Shown: positions 57,127 to 64,000 of the stretch, piece after piece
Position numbering within the stretch: position 1 is the first letter of the stretch
How the letters are laid out: every line of letters begins with the position of its first letter
IMG/VR virus record: IMGVR_UViG_3300029267_004162
Location: 124,001-188,000 of that record
Direction: 5' to 3' (one strand)
Source of the DNA: a virus
Length of the DNA: 64,000 nucleotides
The notes under the pieces: model-generated
The model's input: the letters and a program-made list of their open reading frames with translations, nothing else
Database searches by the model: none
What the model was told of the DNA's origin: nothing
Made by a program: the position numbers and the translations under genes

Positions 57127-57942
57127 CTAATTTGATTGCTCCGGAGAATCTGGGGGAGATTCAGGCCCGTTCCGAAGTCCAATCTCAACGCTCTTCTTGA
57201 CCGATTCAACGAAGGAAGAATAGCGTTGCATCATTTCTTCATCGAACGTCCCAGAATTGGCCAAGAATTCCTTACATACACGACGACACAAAACCTGTGT
57301 AACAATGCCAATTACCGCACTGGTTATTTCCCAAGGGCAATCTGATACCGTAAGAGAGTATGCTTTCCATAAATCCTGATCTGGATCACTAGGTCTAGAC
57401 CGGACAGCGCAGATGGTAACCATGTCTAAGTTAAGAATAGTCCCGATGAGGTTGATCAATTGCCCCAATTTTCCTCCACTAGGACCAACGGTCAATTTTT
57501 GAGCGAGTTCTCGAGTGAAAGCATCGCTAAATCCCCCAGAAAGATTCTCCTCATCTATGTCGTCCCCCACAGTGGAAAGCCCCACCCGCTCACTGAGAAC
57601 AACTTCCCTACGTCGCTCCCAAATCAAGTCGTTACACGCCGAATCAAGATCCTTGATCACCTTTTGGCATTTTTGCTTGAAACTTTTGTCGAATTTGGCC
57701 CTCTCCTGTTCAGACAAACTAGAGAGTTTTCTCCCCTTGAATGAACCGTCTAAAACTTCTAGCTTAACCGCCTCCCGAACAGATTTTTTAGCTCGTGAAT
57801 GCGTGGTTTTGAGGTCATATTCTATAGCGGTTAGAGCCAATAAAACTTCCGGAGGTAACAAATTAATGCACCTCTTCCACTCAGTTTTACTTTTATGTTC
57901 AAGGGCGTGAAGAACCGGCTTATCCCTGTTGTTACTTGCCAT
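57127..57942 (-). CDS. hypothetical protein, 271 aa
   Basis: Mostly helical and charged, with a hydrophobic stretch (LGQLINLIGTILNLDMVTIC) that could be buried or membrane-peripheral. ATG 57942 overlaps the upstream stop (TGATG). No family is recognised. Confidence 0.5.
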   Translation of the reverse strand: MASNNRDKPVLHALEHKSKTEWKRCINLLPPEVLLALTAIEYDLKTTHSRAKKSVREAVKLEVLDGSFKGRKLSSLSEQERAKFDKSFKQKCQKVIKDLDSACNDLIWERRREVVLSERVGLSTVGDDIDEENLSGGFSDAFTRELAQKLTVGPSGGKLGQLINLIGTILNLDMVTICAVRSRPSDPDQDLWKAYSLTVSDCPWEITSAVIGIVTQVLCRRVCKEFLANSGTFDEEMMQRYSSFVESVKKSVEIGLRNGPESPPDSPEQSN

Positions 57943-58610
57943 CAAACCCTCTCCTGAGCAAGACGATAGATGGCGTCATAGTCAAACTTGGAAACCAAAT
58001 CTCTATTGACTAATTTCAGAATGATTCTGATTATATCCGGAGTCAAATCATCTAAGTAACGGTGTTGGAGATAATACGAAGGATCAAATGGCTTTCTGGT
58101 CTCCTGACTACCTTTATTCATTATCTTTTGGGCCAGGACAAACGCTTTGGTGGTAGTTCGGGTGAGTTGAAGTTTCTTAGCTAATCGACTGAGAACCCGA
58201 TGCGAAGACCCGAGGAGGGCTTCATATCGAACAAACCCACAATTAGCTTTGTGGGCTTCAAAGTATTGCAGATAGTGGGCGTTCCTTTGGTTCCACATCT
58301 GCATAGCCTCTGTCAGAGATGCCCCCTGTCGATACGCACGAAAGCTACGGTACCAAGCAAAGGGGTTTTTCACGCAAAAACACCACTTCAGTTCCCCCTG
58401 CTGATAAGCAGCTTGAAGAGCGGGTACTTTCCCTCTCAGTTTGGGGACAGTTGCCAGTTGAGTCCAATCGGGGTCATTGGTGTTTATCGAGCCGTGTTTC
58501 CACCCCATCTCATTAACCAGTACGGTCACATCAAAATTAGCGGCTAAGATCCACTCCATCCAATTGGTGTGAGTCCGTTGAAGGCCATACATTTTTATAA
58601 ATCGCATCAT
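57942..58610 (-). CDS. sulfotransferase-like protein
   Basis: YGLQRTHTNWMEW resembles the PAPS-binding loop of sulfotransferases (R-x-G-T-N/T-W type, with His for Gly), and KNPFAWYRSFRAY matches their second motif. The 222-residue length is compatible. It could sulfate a glycan or small molecule; its target is unknown. No PAPS-synthesis genes are near. Confidence 0.55.
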   Translation of the reverse strand: MMRFIKMYGLQRTHTNWMEWILAANFDVTVLVNEMGWKHGSINTNDPDWTQLATVPKLRGKVPALQAAYQQGELKWCFCVKNPFAWYRSFRAYRQGASLTEAMQMWNQRNAHYLQYFEAHKANCGFVRYEALLGSSHRVLSRLAKKLQLTRTTTKAFVLAQKIMNKGSQETRKPFDPSYYLQHRYLDDLTPDIIRIILKLVNRDLVSKFDYDAIYRLAQERV

Positions 58611-59047
58611 TCATGACTCTCCCAATAAGCAAGAGGATTAAGATGGTCGGGGAAGTGTGATATCAACCACCCAATAGCTGTTTTACGGACTTCCCGTTCT
58701 ACTTCAGGAAAATCAGGCAGATAACAATCCACCTTATCGGTTTGATACAATGAGGTGTTCCCACCTCTTGTATCATATACTACGGCCCGAACTTGTTTAG
58801 CAGATTGTTGATCCAGACGGATGTCCAACGTTTCTACCTGGATAATATAACGGGTTTGTGGGAAGATCGCTTTCTTGGTGTACAGGATTCGAACATTTCT
58901 ATCCATATCCAATACAACGCGCCAATGCTTCACACCTCGTTCAGTATCCACCCACCCTTTAGGCGGGGTGTTCCCGTCAAACCCCATTTTGTCTAACACG
59001 TCTCGTATGGCTTCAAGTAGAGGCGGGAAATCACACTCGGTAGTCAT
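58607..59047 (-). CDS. hypothetical protein, 146 aa
   Basis: ATG 59047 is chosen because the upstream part overlaps another gene. The chain is alpha/beta (RYIIQVETLDIRLDQQSAKQ). No family is recognised. It overlaps the sulfotransferase-like gene by 4 bp. Confidence 0.5.
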   Translation of the reverse strand: MTTECDFPPLLEAIRDVLDKMGFDGNTPPKGWVDTERGVKHWRVVLDMDRNVRILYTKKAIFPQTRYIIQVETLDIRLDQQSAKQVRAVVYDTRGGNTSLYQTDKVDCYLPDFPEVEREVRKTAIGWLISHFPDHLNPLAYWESHE

Positions 59048-59624
59048 AATGAAATATCCACTCCCAAATAAACTTGGACTTAACAGGAACCAGCAACACT
59101 GGCCTCCCTTTCTTGGTACTGATTCTGATCCCCTCCATTCCTTTGAATTCTTCAGGACCAAACAACATCCCTGTATTAGTCAACGGAATTTGAAATACAG
59201 TTTTTCCCTTGGGGGGCCGGGACAAGACAATGGAATCCAATAGCTGAATCTTAAACCGAGGCATTTGTTGTAAACACCACACACAAAATGCTCGGCATTC
59301 CCCCTTGAGAAAGTTAAAGACGGGGTTAACTAGAGCCTGGGAAGAAGACACTCTCTTAACAAAAACAGAGGAGAGTACCCTCCCGAATAAAAGGTATTCA
59401 TCCAGGGTAAGAACCAGGTCGTTTTTTCCGGGGCTCGATTTGGGCAAAAAAGGCAATTTGAAATACCCCGATTCTGACAGAGTTAGACGAAGCTGGATCG
59501 CCTCCTTGTCCAAAGCTATCCTGTGTATTCTGCATTCAAAATCCCCCACCACCCCCTGGAGAAGATCCGTCCAAGTCTTAGTAGACACTGAATGAGGGTC
59601 AACTCGTAATTTACCAAATTTCAT
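59031..59624 (-). CDS. hypothetical protein, 197 aa
   Basis: A beta-rich basic protein with a Cys/Trp patch (CRAFCVWCLQQMPRF). It overlaps the SbcC end by 4 bp. No known family is recognised. Confidence 0.5.
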   Translation of the reverse strand: MKFGKLRVDPHSVSTKTWTDLLQGVVGDFECRIHRIALDKEAIQLRLTLSESGYFKLPFLPKSSPGKNDLVLTLDEYLLFGRVLSSVFVKRVSSSQALVNPVFNFLKGECRAFCVWCLQQMPRFKIQLLDSIVLSRPPKGKTVFQIPLTNTGMLFGPEEFKGMEGIRISTKKGRPVLLVPVKSKFIWEWIFHYDYRV

Positions 59625-61984
59625 CCAACCACCGTCTCCAAAGAGCTAGACCCCTTTTTCTTATTAACTCTGATAACCCTATTCCAACAGTCCCGAGTCT
59701 GAACCCCCTCTGAATGGGTAATAACCCAAATAGCGGTCTCGGGGTTTTGAGACCGGTGGTCTTCTAAAGCATCGATGATTCGATGACGGTTGTCCTCAGT
59801 ACAATGCTGGTCAAACTCATCGAGGACCAGTAAATTAGACTGCTTGTGGTGAGGGGTGTAATCCCGAAGCGAGAGCATGGCTGCTATGGCTACCTTTCTT
59901 CTCTCGCCTCCACTAAGGCTAGCCATGGTAGCTTCATACCCCTGACTGCTTTCACAATCTAAGTATATCTCTTCCTCTGAACTAGCGATTCGACAACGAA
60001 ATCCATTGCGGTATTCTGGAAATAGAATACTGATGTATCGTTCAAACCGTTCATTCAACTGCTTGACTATCCCCCCGATGCGAAGTGAAAAGCCTTTAGG
60101 ACCAAACAAGTAAGAGAGGATTTCATAAGTCGAAATCTTCTCCCTTTTAGCATCAAGTCCCTGCCTTCGTTTTTTCAAATCTCGGACAAGCTTGTTCAAT
60201 TCCTTGACCCGAGCGATTTTCTGTTTTAGACGAGCCCGCTCTTCTAAGATAGAATCTATCACAGCCTGGAGAGCTTTCGTGTCCTCGCTAGATACCTCTG
60301 TTACCTTTCCCATTTCCTTTAGTTGTGACTTGAGATCTGCGATTCGTTTTTGAGTGGCTATTTTAGTCGTTTCATAATCGACCCACAATCCATTCTGTTC
60401 TCTAGCCTTAGCGAGTTTTCCCTTCAGTTTAGCAATTTGATCAGATACATCTTCTGGACATCCGTCTTCGACTTCCCCTATATCCCCTAAGGATTCTTGA
60501 AGTTCGGTGATTCGTCCAAAGGTCCGCTGTAACTTCTCAAGCCGTCTAATCTTCTTCTGTAGAAGCTTAACCCGTTCTTCAGCTTCAATCAGTCCAGTGA
60601 AAAAAGTGGAAAGAGAAGTCGTCGGTAACTTCCCGAACAACTTGTCCACGACTGCGTTTGTTTCTTGGTTACCAACTTCATTCTTTATCCGTTGACAATC
60701 AGTCTTACACTGCGATATGGCCGCATCCAAAGTTTCTACTGTTTGATCATCATGAATGTCCTGGCCACACTCTGAACACTTCCCGGCCTCGACAAGTTTT
60801 CTTCGGTGGGAAAGCTCTTTCCCCTCGACCTTCAGATTAGCTACCTGGGTTTTCAACTGATCCAGATGTTCCTGTCCAGAGAATTTGAATTCAGAAGCAT
60901 CCCTCTCCCCGATCAATTCTTTCAATTCATGTGCGATCCCCAGGGATCGGTTAAGCTCCAGATAAAGTCCTGCGTTTTTCTTGAGCTTTTTGGTAAGACG
61001 AACTATCTCTGGTCCCAGCGCTTCTGGCTCATCTACGTCTTGAACTTTCTCTTCCAACGTCCCCAATTCTTCCGTTATACGTGACCTTCTCTTTAACAGA
61101 GGCAGAGCCGATTCCAACCCCGAGATCGAGTCGACCCAATCAGTTATCATTGCTTGGGGAGTTTTTTTGGCGGAAGGTTTAGTGGTGGTGTCTTCTAAGG
61201 CAGTCTCTGCTTTGTCAATGGACGCCCGCAGTTTAGAAAACTCCTTGAATCGAGTAGCCTGGACCTCTTTGTGCTTCTTCTCTTCCCTCTTAGCGAGCAA
61301 CTCAACAGCTACCGATTCTAACTTCTCGACAGTTTCATCGAGATCAATCTCTTTCCTTTCTTCCTCGGCCTGTTCAAACCTACCCTGAATATTTGATTCG
61401 GATTCGGTCAAATCATTCTGTAGTTGTTTGAGTTGATCCTTGGTCTCTCTGAGATAATCCCCGAATCTCAGAGAATAAATCTGGCTGAGCAAATCCCGAC
61501 GACTTTTCCCGCCACGAGTGTTATCGAGGAAGGGGTGAGCATAACCCTGCATGAGATAACACAAGCAAGTCCATTCGTGGGGAGTCATACCCAGTATTTG
61601 CTGGGGTAGTGTTTGAGTCGTATTCAAATCAGAACTGAGATCTTCCCCAGCTAAAACCACCCGCATTCCGTTCCCCGATTTGGGAACGCCCCGCCACTGT
61701 TCGATTTGGAGGTCTTTACCGCCTATACTAACGCACAGAGACCCCCTGTACCCAGAGTCACTGGACCAACGAATGATAGAATCTTTTTTAATAGTCTTGC
61801 CAGTGTTCCCGAATAGGATGTGATTGACTATCTCAAAAATGTTGCTCTTTCCAGACCCATTGCTTTGACCATCCTCGGAGTTATGCCCCAGAATCAAATT
61901 CAGACCGGGGGTACCTAGGTCAATCTTCAGGTGTTGGAAAGTAGTCGCATTTTTGGCTTCTAAAAGACCAAATTGAATGTGCAT
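59621..61984 (-). CDS. sbcC: SbcC/Rad50-type ATPase
   Basis: The N-terminal Walker A (GQSNGSGKSN, Lys46), long coiled coils with the zinc-hook CSECG near the middle, the signature SLSGGERRKVAIAAM and Walker B NLLVLDEFDQH are all present in 787 residues. It is shorter than bacterial SbcC (about 1050) and closer to phage gp46. It should pair with the SbcD-like protein from 43.0 kb, although the genes are 16 kb apart. The 109 bp upstream hold no clear signal. Confidence 0.93.
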   Translation of the reverse strand: MHIQFGLLEAKNATTFQHLKIDLGTPGLNLILGHNSEDGQSNGSGKSNIFEIVNHILFGNTGKTIKKDSIIRWSSDSGYRGSLCVSIGGKDLQIEQWRGVPKSGNGMRVVLAGEDLSSDLNTTQTLPQQILGMTPHEWTCLCYLMQGYAHPFLDNTRGGKSRRDLLSQIYSLRFGDYLRETKDQLKQLQNDLTESESNIQGRFEQAEEERKEIDLDETVEKLESVAVELLAKREEKKHKEVQATRFKEFSKLRASIDKAETALEDTTTKPSAKKTPQAMITDWVDSISGLESALPLLKRRSRITEELGTLEEKVQDVDEPEALGPEIVRLTKKLKKNAGLYLELNRSLGIAHELKELIGERDASEFKFSGQEHLDQLKTQVANLKVEGKELSHRRKLVEAGKCSECGQDIHDDQTVETLDAAISQCKTDCQRIKNEVGNQETNAVVDKLFGKLPTTSLSTFFTGLIEAEERVKLLQKKIRRLEKLQRTFGRITELQESLGDIGEVEDGCPEDVSDQIAKLKGKLAKAREQNGLWVDYETTKIATQKRIADLKSQLKEMGKVTEVSSEDTKALQAVIDSILEERARLKQKIARVKELNKLVRDLKKRRQGLDAKREKISTYEILSYLFGPKGFSLRIGGIVKQLNERFERYISILFPEYRNGFRCRIASSEEEIYLDCESSQGYEATMASLSGGERRKVAIAAMLSLRDYTPHHKQSNLLVLDEFDQHCTEDNRHRIIDALEDHRSQNPETAIWVITHSEGVQTRDCWNRVIRVNKKKGSSSLETVVG

Positions 61985-62093
61985 ATTTTCATCGGTTAAA
62001 AGAACCGGTGAAACGCTCTAAAAAGATCCTAATTCTGATTTCTTAATCTGGACAACCGCGTATCAAGTTCAGCAATTTCGCTTTAACAGGCGG

Positions 62094-62522
62094 TTATTCC
62101 AAAGTGGTAGGCCGATAAGAAGGATTACTAGAATAAGGCAATCGCGAAGGAACCGTGTGGAGTAGAGTTAAGGAAAAGAAAGGGTCCTTTTCCAAATCAG
62201 TATACTCATATACGTTGATACCGATTTGCCAAGCAACCAATACCTCAGTATTAGCGCCGGTTGACTCCCGCCAATTAGGAAGGATAATCACACACCCGCT
62301 CTGTCCATGACCCTCCGATTTGTTTAAATTCAAAACATGTTGTACATCTCGAAGCATGCATTCTCGTCTACCCCCTCCCAGAGCCTTGGTCATTTCAGCG
62401 GGGCACACAACTTTAAACCGGTTTTTACGCAGGATTTCCCTAACCCTTTTGAATTCAGGGAAATTGGCCTCGGGTAGTCCAGACATAGGACCAGCTAAAT
62501 ACACTCTTTTTTCGGGAACCAT
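62094..62522 (-). CDS. DUF4406/nucleoside deoxyribosyltransferase-like protein
   Basis: RVYLAGPMSGLPEANFPEF is the conserved start of this family, and ADTEVL-like region NTEVLVAWQIGINVYEY follows. It may cleave or exchange nucleoside bases in nucleotide salvage. The function of DUF4406 is not established. Confidence 0.72.
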   Translation of the reverse strand: MVPEKRVYLAGPMSGLPEANFPEFKRVREILRKNRFKVVCPAEMTKALGGGRRECMLRDVQHVLNLNKSEGHGQSGCVIILPNWRESTGANTEVLVAWQIGINVYEYTDLEKDPFFSLTLLHTVPSRLPYSSNPSYRPTTLE

Positions 62523-63244
62523 TACACTTGCCTCATTTTGTTACCAACCGTTATAGCGTTATCAAACCCCTCTGATTCTGCATCAGCGAAATCGGATTGA
62601 TATGCCCTTTCTTTAATAACCCCCGTCCAGTGCTCTCTGCTAAACCCTCTGGCGTTTTCCATTCGACGATCGATTAGTTCTTCGGGACTCGAAGCAGTGG
62701 CGAATAAAACCAGTGTAGTTCGGGCGTGTAGTTGTTGAGCGAGTTCCCGAAAACGAACTCGCGTACTCCTGAGGTGACACACTTTATCAACAATCACGTC
62801 TCGACCATTTAAGAGGGCGTTTTTAATGCAGTCCCATTCTATGGCCTTGTACAAAGGTTGGAATTTTCGCTGGTAATCAGTGTACACCCCACCGTGCAAC
62901 ATTGCAGTAATACAATCAATATCAATAACGACTGTATCTGGGTGGTCTTTCAGGTGTTCTTTTGCCCACTTGGTTTTCCCCACACCCGGTAGACCACACA
63001 AGACATGCAAAGTAGGTGGGTGTTCTTTTTCTGTGTGCACCTCTGTTGCCCTCTTAAGTTGAACTAAGGCTTGGTCTAAAACTGTGGCACGCTTTTGTTG
63101 ATCTTTATTCGCTTGAACACAAGAAGGTCCAGTGGTATTCCATCTGACATCACAACTACGGCGATAGGCCTCCAGTATCCGAACCGGGTACTCTTCATCT
63201 GGAGTAACATCTATAGTCATTGGAAAACTGATTTCAGGATTCAT
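62522..63244 (-). CDS. P-loop kinase, polynucleotide-kinase-like
   Basis: GLPGVGKTKWAKEHL is a strong P-loop, followed by VVIDIDCITAM and RGFSREHWTGVIKERA, fitting the AAA_33/T4 Pnk kinase group. No 3'-phosphatase domain is visible. It could prepare 5' ends for the ligases. ATG 63244 follows GGAGG by six bases. Confidence 0.75.
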   Translation of the reverse strand: MNPEISFPMTIDVTPDEEYPVRILEAYRRSCDVRWNTTGPSCVQANKDQQKRATVLDQALVQLKRATEVHTEKEHPPTLHVLCGLPGVGKTKWAKEHLKDHPDTVVIDIDCITAMLHGGVYTDYQRKFQPLYKAIEWDCIKNALLNGRDVIVDKVCHLRSTRVRFRELAQQLHARTTLVLFATASSPEELIDRRMENARGFSREHWTGVIKERAYQSDFADAESEGFDNAITVGNKMRQV

Positions 63245-63803
63245 CAACTGCCTCCTCGGTTAATTCTGGCACCCATTTACGCAACCACGCCTCGGTAAAG
63301 GGGGCCAAATCTGAACCAGATAAAAGATCCCGATTAGTATAGACAGTATCGAACTCGATTATTGGTTTACTCAGTACCCTATCGATGTTCTGCTCGATCC
63401 AGGCCCACAACTCCACACGGTCTTTAGTAAGAACCTCTTGAAAACCATGAAAGTATACAGCTGTACGAACGTCTTCAATAGCTAGTGATAGGAAACATTC
63501 CTTTACTTCGATAGTAAAAACCCAACGATTTGACCAGCCCCACCAACGATTTGGTAGCCACAGGTAGACATCCCACCACCCAAATTTGTCTCGTGGTTTG
63601 TATTGCACACTGAAGAGAGGAAAGCTGGCTTTTCCTGCTCGATGACACCGACAAAGACGACGCAACCTCTGAGCCGTTAGTTTATGCCATTGTCGAGCGT
63701 GCTTGGCATCACGAAATCGAATTTTAGAATCTCGGTATTCATCCGCTGGAGTTCGCGAACAAACTCGATCCATTTGTTCTAAAACACTCCGCGTTTTATT
63801 CAT
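63234..63803 (-). CDS. hypothetical Trp-rich protein, 189 aa
   Basis: A Trp-rich beta region (FGWWDVYLWLPNRWWGWSNR) lies after a basic N-terminus. ATG 63803 follows GGAG by five bases. No family is recognised. It overlaps the kinase gene by 11 bp. Confidence 0.55.
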   Translation of the reverse strand: MNKTRSVLEQMDRVCSRTPADEYRDSKIRFRDAKHARQWHKLTAQRLRRLCRCHRAGKASFPLFSVQYKPRDKFGWWDVYLWLPNRWWGWSNRWVFTIEVKECFLSLAIEDVRTAVYFHGFQEVLTKDRVELWAWIEQNIDRVLSKPIIEFDTVYTNRDLLSGSDLAPFTEAWLRKWVPELTEEAVDES

Positions 63804-63804
63804 A

Positions 63805-64000
63805 TTATCTCCACCCACACCGAGGACACTCGTGTTGAATTAGCCCTTCTCGCAGCCGTGACAATGTTCTACGTTTCTCAGGAACAGTGAACTGCTGAAT
63901 AGTTTGAACTCTAATGTTCCCTCGTTTAACGTAGTTCTCACTGATTTCGAGACCCACACCCCTCCGACCCACCAATTCACAAACAGCCAAAGTGGTGGCC
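63805..64000 (-). CDS. DNA methyltransferase, C-terminal part (cut by window edge)
   Basis: The visible 64 residues include TTLAVCELVGRRGVGLEISE and NYVKRGNIRV, the motif I region found near the C-terminus of beta-class N4-cytosine/N6-adenine methylases. A short Cys-containing end (CPRCGW) follows. The start lies beyond the window. It may protect phage DNA from host restriction. Confidence 0.7.
   Translation of the reverse strand, partial: ATTLAVCELVGRRGVGLEISENYVKRGNIRVQTIQQFTVPEKRRTLSRLREGLIQHECPRCGWR

Overview
The window reads as part of a large tailed-phage genome (jumbo-phage style), not a bacterial chromosome. About 120 short, tightly packed genes are read almost entirely from the minus strand, with 1-40 bp overlaps, strong Shine-Dalgarno sites and frequent TTG/GTG starts. 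There is a near-complete replication and nucleotide-metabolism set, tRNA genes, virion-type genes, and no ribosomal or central-metabolism operons. TAA, TAG and TGA are all used as stops. Consensus -35/-10 promoters and several predicted lipoproteins point to an ordinary bacterial host, which I cannot name. No terminase, portal, major capsid protein, DNA polymerase or primase is visible here, so the window is only part of the genome.

Layout, left to right. 1-4.9 kb: glycan and nucleotide enzymes (UDP-GlcNAc 2-epimerase cut by the edge, a double glycosyltransferase, a methyltransferase-fold protein, a dNMP kinase). 4.9-11.4 kb: virion-like genes (beta-helix fibre, DUF5661-like basic protein, papain-like protease, fibre-motif protein). 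11.4-15.5 kb: two metallophosphoesterases, a shortened tRNA-like element, a secreted duplicated protein and an acyl carrier protein. 15.5-17.9 kb: a spermidine-synthase-like enzyme and a full PAS-PAS histidine kinase. 17.9-25.2 kb: many small unknown genes, thyX, a CAU tRNA and NAD-dependent ligase. 25.2-32.5 kb: an accessory region with four predicted lipoproteins, zinc-ribbon miniproteins, a tRNA-Leu, a sigma-region-4-like protein and two copies of a promoter/inverted-repeat module. 32.8-34.6 kb: the only plus-strand operon (basic protein, small protein, ATP-type ligase) with a consensus promoter. 34.6-36 kb: a small membrane/regulatory cluster (FeoA-like, coiled-coil, membrane-anchored receiver). 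36-64 kb: replication, repair and nucleotide genes.

How they fit together. A sliding clamp, a delta-prime-like clamp-loader protein and a possible delta, DnaB helicase, a topoisomerase II B subunit, RNase HII, a 5'-3' nuclease, SbcC/SbcD, an SF2 helicase, a polynucleotide-kinase-like protein and two ligases would make the phage largely independent for replication and repair. ThyX, dUTPase, dNMP kinase, an adenylate-kinase-like enzyme, GTP cyclohydrolase I and two hypoxanthine-phosphoribosyltransferase-like proteins feed the nucleotide pool. The PurA homologue carries Ser in place of the catalytic Asp, the hallmark of PurZ, so the DNA may contain 2-aminoadenine (base Z). The histidine kinase, membrane receiver, GreA, sigma-like and lipoprotein genes suggest active reprogramming of host signalling, transcription and envelope. 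Functions are called from motifs read by eye; no database search was run.
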